DNA of 64,000 nt from Anaeromusa acidaminophila DSM 3853 (GTDB taxonomy: Bacteria; Bacillota; Negativicutes; Anaeromusales; Anaeromusaceae). Both the position numbers and the translations under genes were made by a program. Below, piece after piece: positions 1-7,082 of this stretch. The stretch's first letter is position 1; every line of letters begins with the position of its first letter. The DNA is taken from assembly GCF_000374545.1 (NCBI RefSeq), contig NZ_KB894599.1:1-64000 (forward strand), given 5' to 3'. The notes beneath the pieces are model-generated. The model was given only the letters and a program-made list of their open reading frames with translations, made no database searches and was not told the DNA's origin.

Positions 1-1
1 A

Positions 2-205
2 GCCCACTGCATTGATAACGGCCCCATGGAGGGCTTCTGGGGAATACTGAAGCGCGAGATGTACTATGGCCGGAAATTCACCAGTAGAATGGAATTTATA
101 CATGCAATCCGCAGCTATATCCACTACTACAACTTTGACCGATTACAACGAAAGCTGGGCGTTATGACACCTTATGAATACCACGAACACTACAGCGCTG
201 CATAA
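2..205 (+). CDS. IS3-family transposase (OrfB integrase), C-terminal fragment cut by window edge
   Basis: The first 67 codons read as the end of an IS3/IS150-type DDE transposase. The last catalytic Glu sits in the stretch DNGPMEGFWGILKRE, followed by the family tail with YIHYYNFDRLQ and the MTPYEYH motif, which resembles the usual closing MTPxEYR. The N-terminal part, including the first two catalytic Asp residues, lies outside the window, so intactness cannot be judged. Stop is TAA. A hairpin follows directly. The IS right end is probably within about 80 bases after the stop, but no terminal repeat can be confirmed from one end. Confidence 0.85.
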   Translation, partial: AHCIDNGPMEGFWGILKREMYYGRKFTSRMEFIHAIRSYIHYYNFDRLQRKLGVMTPYEYHEHYSAA

Positions 206-210
206 GAAAA

Positions 211-236
211 ACAGCTCATCCAAACGGATGAGCTGT
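211..236 (+). terminator. Hairpin just after transposase stop
   Basis: Perfect 11-bp stem (ACAGCTCATCC / GGATGAGCTGT) with an AAAC loop, 5 bases after the transposase stop. It is followed by AAAGGAACTCTTTAT rather than a clean T-run, so terminator function is only likely. Confidence 0.5.
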
Positions 237-343
237 AAAGGAACTCTTTATATTGTTTGATTGTCCTATTGACGGGGAGCACACCAAAGTGCGGTCCTTT
301 ATTGATTAGCTCTTTTAATACATCGGTTATTTAACTTTTTGCT

Positions 344-391
344 TCGTATTCCTCCGGTGCGCCCTCAGGGCACTCCGGTTCTCTTGTTCAT
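344..391 (-). repeat. 3'-flank repeat, GAACAAGAG family, copy 1
   Basis: On the minus strand this reads GAACAAGAGAACCGGAG, then GAGGGCGCACCGGAGG and TACG. The first 16 bases from AACAAGAG match the copy at 29502-29553 exactly. It starts about 15 bases after the stop of the DUF2000 gene, the same placement as the other copies (15322, 18606, 29502, 29644, 31668, 31800, 39089). Confidence 0.6.
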
Positions 392-405
392 TCCTTCTTT
401 TCGGT

Positions 406-816
406 TCACCTTAACAAGGGCAGGCTGCCGGTCAGTTTGTTCACCTTTTTCTTGGGGCCATACATGCAGACGCCCAAGTAAAACAGCTCTTCCGCCGATA
501 ACTGGGACAAACTCCGCATATATTGGTCATAATTGAGACAGCGTTGCGCCGCTTCGCTAAAATCAATTGCCGCTACTTCTGCAAAAGCCGGTTCAAACAT
601 AGTTTCGCGAATTTCTTTTACCTGCTCCCGGCTTGCACTCAGGATGGGAATGGTTTGCGCCGTAATGCCCAAATGCAAGTTTCCATCAGCATCGACAATG
701 TCGCCGCCGACAATATCCTCCTGGTAGATTTTGCTGAGGCTGATACCCAGCACCGCCGCTGTATTGGCCACTAGGCCCAGGGGCAAATCTCGATTGATTA
801 CCATGACAAGTTTCAC
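406..816 (-). CDS. DUF2000 family protein
   Basis: A 136-residue protein matching the DUF2000 family (peptidyl-tRNA-hydrolase-like fold, biochemical role unknown). The family hallmark is the N-terminal KLVMVINRDLPLGLVANTAAVLG segment, followed by GGDIVDADGN and the Gln-Thr-Ile-Pro-Ile-Leu strand. The length is typical. It lies 67 bases downstream of an AraC-type regulator on the same strand, so it may be that regulator's target or co-transcribed with it. The C-terminal 30 residues look less conserved and end close to a dispersed repeat. The family call is firm; no enzymatic function should be assigned. Confidence 0.8.
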   Translation of the reverse strand: MKLVMVINRDLPLGLVANTAAVLGISLSKIYQEDIVGGDIVDADGNLHLGITAQTIPILSASREQVKEIRETMFEPAFAEVAAIDFSEAAQRCLNYDQYMRSLSQLSAEELFYLGVCMYGPKKKVNKLTGSLPLLR

Positions 817-883
817 GTTATCGCTCCTCTTTTTTCTTTTATCCTAACGTGAAATCACCGCCTTGTATTGTAAAATATTGAGA

Positions 884-1681
884 TCAAATGCCTTTTTGGT
901 ATTTTTCCGGCGTAATACCGGTATAGCTTTTAAAGGCTTTACTGAAATGACTCTGATCGTAAAATCCCGCCTCCTGAGCCACCTCCGCCGGTTCTTTGCG
1001 GTTACCCAATTCTCGTTTGGCAAAATTAATGCGCAGCACCATCTGATACATGTGCGGCGGGATCTTGAAAGCTTCTTTAAATAGCCGCAGCAAGTGAAAC
1101 TTATTCAAGCCTGAAACCGCCCCCAGCTCTTCCAAGGTAACCTTTGCCGCAAAATGGCTTTGTAAATACTCTTTGGCTTGCTTCAAGCGCGGCCGTTCCT
1201 CGCCAGACCGTTCCAGCCAGATTTTTTTATCGCCTTGCTGGAATTCGTCAAATAAATCGATCAGCACTGCTTCTTTGGCCAGCGGCGTCTCCGTCCCCTG
1301 CAATCGCTGCAGCCGCCGTTCCAAACGTTGCACCGCTCTAGACGAAACCGGCTTCAATAGCGGCTGCGTCCATATAGTTCCTGGCCGTTCCGCCGCCAGC
1401 GCTTGTACCCAAGCTGCCGCTACAAACAACATGCGATAATTCCATGTTCCCGACTCCACAGGCTTACAAGCGTGCATGCACCCCGTAGGCAATAACAGCA
1501 TCGTCTGCGGCGCAATAGTCTCATGACCGCCTTCACACCAAAAAGAACTTCCCCCGGCAACGACAAGGCCTAGCGAATATTCCTCATGGGCGTGCTTTTT
1601 GTAAGCAATACCGTATTCCTGGCACAACTTCAGCTCAAAAAAAGGCAGCGCCTCATCCCGATAGAATCCAATACCTGTCAT
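884..1681 (-). CDS. AraC family transcriptional regulator with N-terminal cupin
   Basis: 265 residues. Residues ~1-150 look like an AraC-type cupin ligand pocket (KKHAHEEYSLGLVVAGG, then LLLPTGCMHACKP). Residues ~165-265 carry the double helix-turn-helix: LEELGAVSGLNKFHLLRLFKE for the first helix pair, and AQEAGFYDQSHFSKAFK with GITPEKYQ for the second, the classical AraC signature. It should be a cytoplasmic DNA-binding activator responding to a small ligand. The ligand is not predictable. The DUF2000 gene lies immediately downstream on the same strand; the amidohydrolase gene lies 44 bases upstream and also points the same way, so the whole 2904-to-406 block may be one transcript. Confidence 0.88.
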   Translation of the reverse strand: MTGIGFYRDEALPFFELKLCQEYGIAYKKHAHEEYSLGLVVAGGSSFWCEGGHETIAPQTMLLLPTGCMHACKPVESGTWNYRMLFVAAAWVQALAAERPGTIWTQPLLKPVSSRAVQRLERRLQRLQGTETPLAKEAVLIDLFDEFQQGDKKIWLERSGEERPRLKQAKEYLQSHFAAKVTLEELGAVSGLNKFHLLRLFKEAFKIPPHMYQMVLRINFAKRELGNRKEPAEVAQEAGFYDQSHFSKAFKSYTGITPEKYQKGI

Positions 1682-1725
1682 GCTTTACGCCTCTTTCCGC
1701 AGCCTGCTCTTCCTTACACTAAGTC

Positions 1726-2520
1726 TTATTTACGTAAAATTCGGCAAATGTTGTCTCCCAACGCCAAATTCAGTACTTCCCGGCTAGGCGCTACCTGTTC
1801 TAGGATATGCCGTGCCACGGCCGGCGTAGAATAAGGGGCATCCGAAGCAAACAGCACGCGTTCTGGCAGTTCCCTCATAGCATACATCGGCGCCATTGTA
1901 GTGTATGATGCCGATAAATCCAGATATACCTGCGGCATATTCTTGACCGCTTGCAGTATTTCCAGCCAATTCAGCCCGCCTAAATGCCCCACAATCAAGG
2001 GAACTTCCGGAAATCCCGTCGCCATTGTCAGCAGCGTTTTGATGTCCTGGGCCTGCAAAGGAAAAAAAGCATGCACCCATAACGGCAAGCCGCCCGCTTC
2101 GCGGGAAGCTTGAAAAACCGGCTCCAACAACGCAACTTGCCCAGTTCCAGGCGTCAATTCCCCAATCCCGCAAAAACCGCGCCTGACAATCTGCGACTCC
2201 ACCCACTCAAAACTCTCTCGCGCCCCCAGCCCCAAAGGCATGGAACCGAAGCCCCAATACCGATTGGGGTGGATCTTTACCACTTCTTCCAAGGCAAGCA
2301 ACGATTGCTTCCTAGCTTCTTGTGAATCGCCTTGCCCCTCCAGCATCTGATAAAGAGTCTTTAGTTCCGCCTCCAGTTCTCTCAACGTCTCCGCCTTCTC
2401 CGGGTGCACCCGCGAAGTAAATAATACGGTCCGGTCTACGCCGGCCTCAAGCATCAGTTCATGCTGCCGCTCTTGGGGAAGCATGAGATGTGCGTGACTG
2501 TCAACAACCACTGCTACCAC
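1726..2520 (-). CDS. Amidohydrolase family protein (TIM-barrel metal-dependent hydrolase)
   Basis: 264 residues with the amidohydrolase-2 pattern: metal ligands His9 and His11 in DSHAHL at the N-terminus, a GIGELTPG strand, a WVHAFFP strand, IVGHLGG, and the late catalytic/metal Asp in FASDAPY near residue 225. The family covers hydrolases and decarboxylases of small carboxylated compounds; the substrate cannot be read from sequence. Its start lies 9 bases from the end of the upstream merR gene on the same strand, so the two are almost certainly one transcript and the enzyme is probably under that MerR's control. Confidence 0.8.
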   Translation of the reverse strand: MVAVVVDSHAHLMLPQERQHELMLEAGVDRTVLFTSRVHPEKAETLRELEAELKTLYQMLEGQGDSQEARKQSLLALEEVVKIHPNRYWGFGSMPLGLGARESFEWVESQIVRRGFCGIGELTPGTGQVALLEPVFQASREAGGLPLWVHAFFPLQAQDIKTLLTMATGFPEVPLIVGHLGGLNWLEILQAVKNMPQVYLDLSASYTTMAPMYAMRELPERVLFASDAPYSTPAVARHILEQVAPSREVLNLALGDNICRILRK

Positions 2521-2529
2521 TCCTTATGC

Positions 2530-2904
2530 TTACCGAGCGCCAGCGAAGTTTTCGAACTGGCTGAGCCGCTCCTGCAAGCGAGAGCGCAGAGTTTGCAAGG
2601 TCTGTATCTGCCGCTCAATTTCAACCAATTTTCCCTGATACAGCTGGTAAGCTTCTTTACATAGAGGGCGGTTCGTTGCGGCTTCTTGGGGACATTCCAG
2701 CACCATCGCAATTTCTTCCGTAGAAAGTCCTAATCCCAGATACAGCTGAATCGTCTTCACTTTGCCGACATCTAACTCCGTATAATCTCGATAGCCATTT
2801 TCTAAGCGTTGCGGCGCCAGCAATCTCTTGCCCTCGTAATGACGCAAAGAGCGTATGCTTGCGCCAGTTCTGCGCGACAGTTCTCGAATTAACACAGAAG
2901 TCAC
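2530..2904 (-). CDS. MerR family transcriptional regulator
   Basis: 124 residues. The N-terminal winged HTH is clear (IRELSRRTGASIRSLRHYE, then GYRDYTELDV), followed by a second helix pair (LGLSTEEIAMVLECP) and a coiled-coil dimerisation helix from ~residue 80 to 118 (YQGKLVEIERQIQTLQTLRSRL). The two Cys near residues 70-81 (LECP...PLCKEA) recur in many MerR members but do not prove metal sensing. A promoter with an over-long 20-bp spacer and an internal dyad, typical of MerR autoregulation, lies directly upstream. It likely regulates itself and the amidohydrolase downstream. Confidence 0.88.
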   Translation of the reverse strand: MTSVLIRELSRRTGASIRSLRHYEGKRLLAPQRLENGYRDYTELDVGKVKTIQLYLGLGLSTEEIAMVLECPQEAATNRPLCKEAYQLYQGKLVEIERQIQTLQTLRSRLQERLSQFENFAGAR

Positions 2905-2922
2905 GTCCCTTCCCTCAATAAA

Positions 2923-2954
2923 AGCTTACACCCTGACACTAGCGTGATAGTCAA
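2923..2954 (-). promoter_or_regulatory. MerR-type promoter with long spacer
   Basis: On the minus strand, TTGACT (2949-2954) and TAAGCT (2923-2928) are separated by 20 bases. The spacer holds a partial dyad, TGACTATCAC / GTGTCAGG, centred between the boxes. A 19-20 bp spacer with a central dyad is the known architecture for MerR-family activated promoters. It drives the adjacent merR gene. Confidence 0.6.
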
Positions 2955-2980
2955 GAAGGATTTTTCAGCACATGCAAAAG

Positions 2981-3015
2981 AGCTGCGGAAAACTTTTTAT
3001 AAGTTTTCCGCAGCT
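2981..3015 (-). terminator. Terminator hairpin after hutP
   Basis: Perfect 15-bp stem AGCTGCGGAAAACTT with a 5-base loop, 9 bases past the hutP stop. The minus-strand tail is CTTTTGC, a modest T-tract. Confidence 0.75.
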
Positions 3016-3023
3016 TTTATCGT

Positions 3024-3449
3024 TTAATCTTGCGACATAGGAAGGGAACGATGGGCCAGCCCCACCGCAACCTCATTAAGATGCAGCACCCCGACGCCCA
3101 AATAGACAGCCACGCACACATGCTCCCCATAGCGGGCTACGCCGATTTTGCCGCCTACATTGAGTCCTACGGCCTTAGGCGTAATCTGCTCCAGCGCCGC
3201 ATGCGTCGCCCCAGCTACCGCGCCTTCCCCCACATGACTGGCTTCAATCAAGCCCTGTCGCTGCGCCGCCACTACGGCGCGTTCGATCATCTTTTTTACG
3301 GAACTCAAGTACTCGCCGCCAAAATCGACGGCTACAGCCAGAATACCACGGTTTTGCAGCCGCTGCCGCATAGCCTGCTCTTCCTGCCGATCCGTACTAA
3401 TAGCCATAGCTAAAGCAGCTCGGCCAACATCAAGACTGGTAAGTTCCAT
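3024..3449 (-). CDS. hutP: HutP family protein (RNA-binding antiterminator homologue)
   Basis: 141 residues matching the HutP family over the full length: the N-terminal RAALAMAIS helix, the ALEQITPKAVGLNVGGKIGVAR block and the C-terminal GVGVLHLNEVAVGLAHR segment, where the family's metal/histidine-binding His lies. Bacillus HutP binds Mg2+ and L-histidine, then UAG triplets in the hut leader, to prevent termination. Here the gene is not next to hut genes: it overlaps the end of a sodium:solute symporter gene by 20 bases and has its own RBS (GGAGGAAGAATCGA before ATG), so it is translationally coupled. The leader of this two-gene unit is unusually rich in UAG. Family membership is solid; ligand and target are inferred. 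Confidence 0.82.
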   Translation of the reverse strand: MELTSLDVGRAALAMAISTDRQEEQAMRQRLQNRGILAVAVDFGGEYLSSVKKMIERAVVAAQRQGLIEASHVGEGAVAGATHAALEQITPKAVGLNVGGKIGVARYGEHVCVAVYLGVGVLHLNEVAVGLAHRSLPMSQD

Positions 3450-4866
3450 TCGATTCTTCCTCCTGCAGGACCACCGTCCGAATCGGCTGCTTGTCCACTA
3501 TAGCCACAATAAAGAAGGTTACGAGGCAAACCAGCCACTCCATGTATATGGGATGCGCAAAAATCTGTACGGCAGGAAAGGCCTGCCAGACAAACAACGT
3601 CACAATGCCTGCCAAGGTCGTATAAAACGCCGAATTTTTCCGGCATAAGCCGGGAGCGAACATGGTGAAGAGAAAGATCAGCGTAAACGCCGTGGTCAGA
3701 CTGAGGCCAATCAGCATCGTTTTAACGATGCCCACGGCATTAAAAGCAAACCAGAGGGTAACCGCCCCCAAGCCCAAAATAGCATAGCGATTTAAAAGGG
3801 TATATTTCTTATCGCTTACATTCGGATTGATAAAGCGTTTATAGATATCCTGAGAGAACAGCGTTCCCGCCGCCAGCAGAATATGACAAGCTGTTGCTAC
3901 ATCCGCAGCCCAAAGGGCCGCCAAAGTCAAGCCGGAAACCACTGGATCCAAGCTCATAATCATATAAGGCAGAGCCAAGGTCGCCTTCATTTCCGGATGC
4001 GCCGCCCGGGCGGCCACGCCCATGATCGCACAGGCAAAACCTATGGGGAACATTAGCAAAGCGCCCCAAAGAAAGCCCTTTTTCGCCGCTGCGCCGTCTT
4101 TGGCCGCACAGGCCACCTGCACCGGTCCTTGAGCGGTAATGGCCTGCGTCATCATCACCACGAACCAGCCAATCACCGTAGCCAAACCCAAACCGCCTAC
4201 AGGACCGAACCAATCAACTCCCGGCGGCAGCGAAGCCGCAATAGCGCCAATGCCACCTTGATTATTAACAATGGTAATCGTACTGATTAAGACGCCGATA
4301 TAAATCAGAGAAACACTGAGAATGTTGGACAAACCAGACGACCACAGCCCGCCCAGAATGGTCGTCCCGATAAAGACCGCCGCACTGGTAACCATGCCGC
4401 CTTGAAAGGAAAAAATATCCGGCAGCAGCGAAGACAAAATCGCGCCGCCCGCCAAATACTGCAGCGAAGTAATTACCAATTGAATGGTCAACATGCCCAA
4501 CACCGCGATAACCCGGCCTTTTTTATCGTAATACCGCTCAAACAGTTCGGGAACCGTAGTGCAGTGAAGTTCCCGATATTTTTTAGCCGCTACAAACGCC
4601 ATCATCACAGCGCCGGCCGCCCAGGCGCCATTGTACCAGCCAGCGGCAATGCCCGATTGGAACGCATTCTCCGCCACGCCGATGGTCGCCGCCGCGCCAA
4701 TGGCCGTACCTGCAATATTCGCCGCCACCAAAGGCGTCGTCAGCTTGCGTCCGGCAAACAAAAAGCCGCTGCTGTTGCCAGCCCGCCGCTTTACGTAAAT
4801 ACTAATAGCAAATAAAACACAAATATACAGTACTATGATCCAAAATTGAATTGTCATCCTACCCAT
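3430..4866 (-). CDS. Sodium:solute symporter (SSS family)
   Basis: 478 residues, about 13 hydrophobic segments, with the SSS pattern: TM1 LYICVLFAISIYVKRR, the unwound region GRKLTTPLVAANIAGTAIGAAATIG, and TM5-TM8 with Asn/Ser/Thr-rich half helices. It imports a solute with Na+ in the inner membrane; the closest subfamilies move carboxylates, proline or pantothenate, and the substrate is open. ATG at 4866 has AAAGG four bases away; an in-frame ATG at 4857 is an alternative. Downstream and overlapping is hutP; a tartrate/malate-type dehydrogenase lies upstream. The unit has its own strong promoter, with UAG triplets crowding the RBS. Confidence 0.85.
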   Translation of the reverse strand: MGRMTIQFWIIVLYICVLFAISIYVKRRAGNSSGFLFAGRKLTTPLVAANIAGTAIGAAATIGVAENAFQSGIAAGWYNGAWAAGAVMMAFVAAKKYRELHCTTVPELFERYYDKKGRVIAVLGMLTIQLVITSLQYLAGGAILSSLLPDIFSFQGGMVTSAAVFIGTTILGGLWSSGLSNILSVSLIYIGVLISTITIVNNQGGIGAIAASLPPGVDWFGPVGGLGLATVIGWFVVMMTQAITAQGPVQVACAAKDGAAAKKGFLWGALLMFPIGFACAIMGVAARAAHPEMKATLALPYMIMSLDPVVSGLTLAALWAADVATACHILLAAGTLFSQDIYKRFINPNVSDKKYTLLNRYAILGLGAVTLWFAFNAVGIVKTMLIGLSLTTAFTLIFLFTMFAPGLCRKNSAFYTTLAGIVTLFVWQAFPAVQIFAHPIYMEWLVCLVTFFIVAIVDKQPIRTVVLQEEESNGTYQS

Positions 4867-4990
4867 CCTACCTTTCTACACGTTCAACTACTTACTATTC
4901 TTGCTGAAGTTTCTCCGCAAGTTCCCTTAGTGAACTTGCCAGAACCTTCCCTACCGACGCTGCCGCACAGCGTCACTACACTACTCAATT
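4859..4990 (-). promoter_or_regulatory. UAG-rich leader of the symporter-hutP operon
   Basis: Between the promoter and the symporter start the minus-strand transcript contains eight UAG triplets (complements at 4981-83, 4976-78, 4951-53, 4895-97, 4888-90, 4876-78, 4868-70, 4859-61). The pair at 4895 and 4888 is separated by exactly four bases, the spacing reported for Bacillus HutP sites; the last ones surround the SD and start codon. Two perfect hairpins also occur (8-bp stem 4917-4924/4932-4939; 7-bp stem 4956-4962/4968-4974). Candidate RNA target for the HutP homologue encoded downstream; unproven. Confidence 0.45.
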
Positions 4991-5036
4991 ATGATAGCAG
5001 TGCCGGGTTTGCTCTGTCAACCGCCAAACCCGGCAC
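4991..5036 (-). promoter_or_regulatory. Promoter with flanking 11-bp palindrome, symporter-hutP operon
   Basis: Minus-strand TTGACA (5015-5020) and TATCAT (4991-4996), spacer 18. A perfect inverted repeat GTGCCGGGTTT / AAACCCGGCAC (5000-5010 and 5026-5036) brackets the -35 box. It could be an operator or, as RNA from upstream, a weak terminator for the dehydrogenase gene; no T-run follows, which favours an operator. Confidence 0.65.
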
Positions 5037-5054
5037 GAACACGACTTTACCTAG

Positions 5055-6128
5055 CTACTCCTGCTGTCCGGACAGCTTAGCGACTACGGCATCGCCCACT
5101 TCCTGGGTTTTGCCGCTGCCGCCCAAGTCCGGCGTTAAGCAAGCCTTCTCCTGGAGCACATTCTCAATCGCCTGCAGCACGCGCCGCCCCCACTTTTCAT
5201 GACCAAAAAAGTCCAGCATCTGGCTGACAGACCAAATGGACGCCAGAGGATTGGCAATGCTGCGGCCGGCAATATCCGGCGCAGAGCCGTGAATAGGCTC
5301 GAACATAGACGGATAAGTCCGCTCCGGATTTAGATTGGCTCCTGCCGCCAGGCCCATGCCGCCGGTAATGGCAGCGCCCAGATCGGTCAAAATATCGCCG
5401 AACAAATTGGACGTCACAACGATCTGAAAACGGCCCGGGTCTTTGACAAAAAACATGCTGGCCGCATCAACCAAGTACGAATAGGTTTTTACCTCCGGAT
5501 ACTCTTTGCCCACTTCCGCGAAAACCTGATCCCAAAAAACCATGGAATAATTCAAGGCGTTGCCCTTACTGATACTGGTAAGGGTCTTGCCGGTCTTGCG
5601 AGCCAATTCATAAGCATAGCGAATCACGCGTTCCGTTCCTTTGCGTGAGAACACGCCGGTCTGCAGCACCACTTCCTCTGGTTTGCCCTTGAACAACCAG
5701 TCGCCAGCGCCAGCGTATTCGCCCTCGCTGTTTTCACGCACCACCAGCATATCGATTTCGCCAGCCTTGACCCCGGCCAGCGGACACGGCGCTCCTTGCA
5801 AAAGCTGTATGGGGCGCAAATTAATATACTGGTCAAAGCCCTTGCGAATTTTGAGCAGCAGATCCCAAAGCGAAATATGATCAGGAACGCCAGGAAAGCC
5901 CACAGCGCCAAGATAAATAGCGTCAAAACTTTTTAAGCGTTCCATCCCGTCTTCATCCATCATTTTTCCGTGCTTCAAGTAATATTCACAGCCCCAGGGG
6001 AAGGTTTCAAATTCAAAAGAAAAGGTCCCGTCCATCGCCGCCACGGCTTGGAGCACCTTAATTCCTTCCGCCAAAACCTCCGGTCCGACGCCATCTCCGG
6101 GAATCACCGCAATCTTATAAGTTGTCAT
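5055..6128 (-). CDS. Tartrate / D-malate dehydrogenase (isopropylmalate dehydrogenase-like)
   Basis: A 357-residue beta-decarboxylating dehydrogenase. Visible motifs are IPGDGVGPEV at the N-terminus, RENSEGEYAG (substrate carboxylate binding), SKGNALNYSM with the catalytic Lys region, the metal Asp in NLFGDILTDLGAA, and EPIHGSAPDIAG. The NEG-type context and WDLLLKIRKGFDQYINLRP fit the tartrate dehydrogenase/decarboxylase - D-malate dehydrogenase branch (TtuC/DmlA) better than LeuB, and no leu genes are present. Converts D-malate or tartrate with NAD+ and Mn2+/Mg2+ in the cytoplasm. ATG at 6128 has AAGGAG eight bases upstream, so it is preferred over a GTG at 6137. The HAD gene is 49 bases upstream on the same strand. 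Confidence 0.82.
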   Translation of the reverse strand: MTTYKIAVIPGDGVGPEVLAEGIKVLQAVAAMDGTFSFEFETFPWGCEYYLKHGKMMDEDGMERLKSFDAIYLGAVGFPGVPDHISLWDLLLKIRKGFDQYINLRPIQLLQGAPCPLAGVKAGEIDMLVVRENSEGEYAGAGDWLFKGKPEEVVLQTGVFSRKGTERVIRYAYELARKTGKTLTSISKGNALNYSMVFWDQVFAEVGKEYPEVKTYSYLVDAASMFFVKDPGRFQIVVTSNLFGDILTDLGAAITGGMGLAAGANLNPERTYPSMFEPIHGSAPDIAGRSIANPLASIWSVSQMLDFFGHEKWGRRVLQAIENVLQEKACLTPDLGGSGKTQEVGDAVVAKLSGQQE

Positions 6129-6177
6129 ACTGCTCACTCCTTCTTTACTTCCGGCGCAACTGTTATCTTAAACCGTG

Positions 6178-6807
6178 TTACAAGCCAAATAAATGTGCAA
6201 CAAGTCCGGGCAGTTGCTTAAACGACTGCACCTCAAAACTACCGCACATTTCACTGCCATCACAGCCCCGTTTGAACTGTATCGTCTTCATACCCGCCCG
6301 CATAGCCGGAATAAGATTTTTCTGGCGGTCATCAATAAAAATGCTGTTTTCCGGTCGGCACTGCAGACGCCGCAATAGTAAATCATAAATAGCCTGATCC
6401 GGCTTACGCAGACCTACGTCTCCGCTGATGACGATTTCCTCAAAATATGGGTCTAAATCAAATTTTCTGCGTAAATAAGCCGACCATTCGCTGACATCGT
6501 TGGATAACAACGCCAAATGGTATTGCTGCTGCAGTTTCTGCGCCACCATCAAAAAATCCTCATCCAACGTCAACTGTTTTTCCAAATAGTCTTGCTCAAT
6601 CTGCGGATAGTAATTTCCCAAACCTAATGTTTTCCAAAAATCACAAGAAGATATTTTCCCCAAGCTGGCTTCCAAATAGACCTGGTTAATTTCATTGCTA
6701 CTAAGTGACGGGGCAAATTTCTGGATATATGGAACCAGCAACTCATTGGTATCGTCTCCAACAGTAAAGATGACTCCCATGACGTCAAAAACAAGCCATT
6801 CTCTCAT
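6178..6807 (-). CDS. HAD superfamily hydrolase (subfamily IA)
   Basis: 209 residues with HAD motifs: motif I FDVMGVIF at residues ~7-14, motif II ALLSNDVSEW, motif III Lys in GDVGLRKPDQAIY, and motif IV FIDDRQKN. A helical cap (residues ~20-80) indicates type IA. The second Asp of the usual DxD motif is Met here (D-V-M-G), as in YihX-type members where Gly occupies that place, so the phosphatase chemistry may be altered. It sits just upstream of the dehydrogenase, probably co-transcribed. The family is clear; the substrate is unknown. Confidence 0.82.
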   Translation of the reverse strand: MREWLVFDVMGVIFTVGDDTNELLVPYIQKFAPSLSSNEINQVYLEASLGKISSCDFWKTLGLGNYYPQIEQDYLEKQLTLDEDFLMVAQKLQQQYHLALLSNDVSEWSAYLRRKFDLDPYFEEIVISGDVGLRKPDQAIYDLLLRRLQCRPENSIFIDDRQKNLIPAMRAGMKTIQFKRGCDGSEMCGSFEVQSFKQLPGLVAHLFGL

Positions 6808-6978
6808 TGCTTCCGCCTCCTTAGCTTATTCTATTACTCTTGCAGATGGAAAATTCCTTCCTATGCCGCCGAGAAAACTCTGCGAAAGTCAGAGAACGAA
6901 GATCGAATAAACGTCGCGCGGAAATCTTATCTCAAATATAGTTATGCCACCGTTTATACCATATAGTCTCTTCAAAAC

Positions 6979-7011
6979 CCCTTTCGCGACTTTCGTGTGT
7001 TTCGCGGTTCG
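6979..7011 (-). repeat. Short CGCGAAA-rich direct-repeat tract after RND operon
   Basis: Minus strand reads CGAACCGCGAAACACACG, then AAAGTCGCGAAAGG, a run of imperfect copies of a CGCGAAA unit just past the RND-operon terminator. A related tract, CTCTGCGAAAGTC plus AGAGAACGAAG, occurs at about 6870-6902 on the plus strand. It resembles the GAACAAGAG family in placement, not in sequence. Confidence 0.4.
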
Positions 7012-7040
7012 TTTTACAAATCCTAGTATATAAAAAAAGA

Positions 7041-7072
7041 AAACTGCCTCCCGAATTTTCGGGAGGCAGTTT
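7041..7072 (-). terminator. Rho-independent terminator of the RND efflux operon
   Basis: Perfect 15-bp stem AAACTGCCTCCCGAA with a 2-base centre, followed on the minus strand by TCTTTTTTTATA. It lies 10 bases past the acrB-like stop. Confidence 0.92.
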
Positions 7073-7082
7073 GAACCCTACT

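Noticed and set aside
2-405. Active composite transposon or genomic island at the left edge
   Set aside because: Only one transposase tail is visible; no second IS copy or cargo boundary can be shown in the window.
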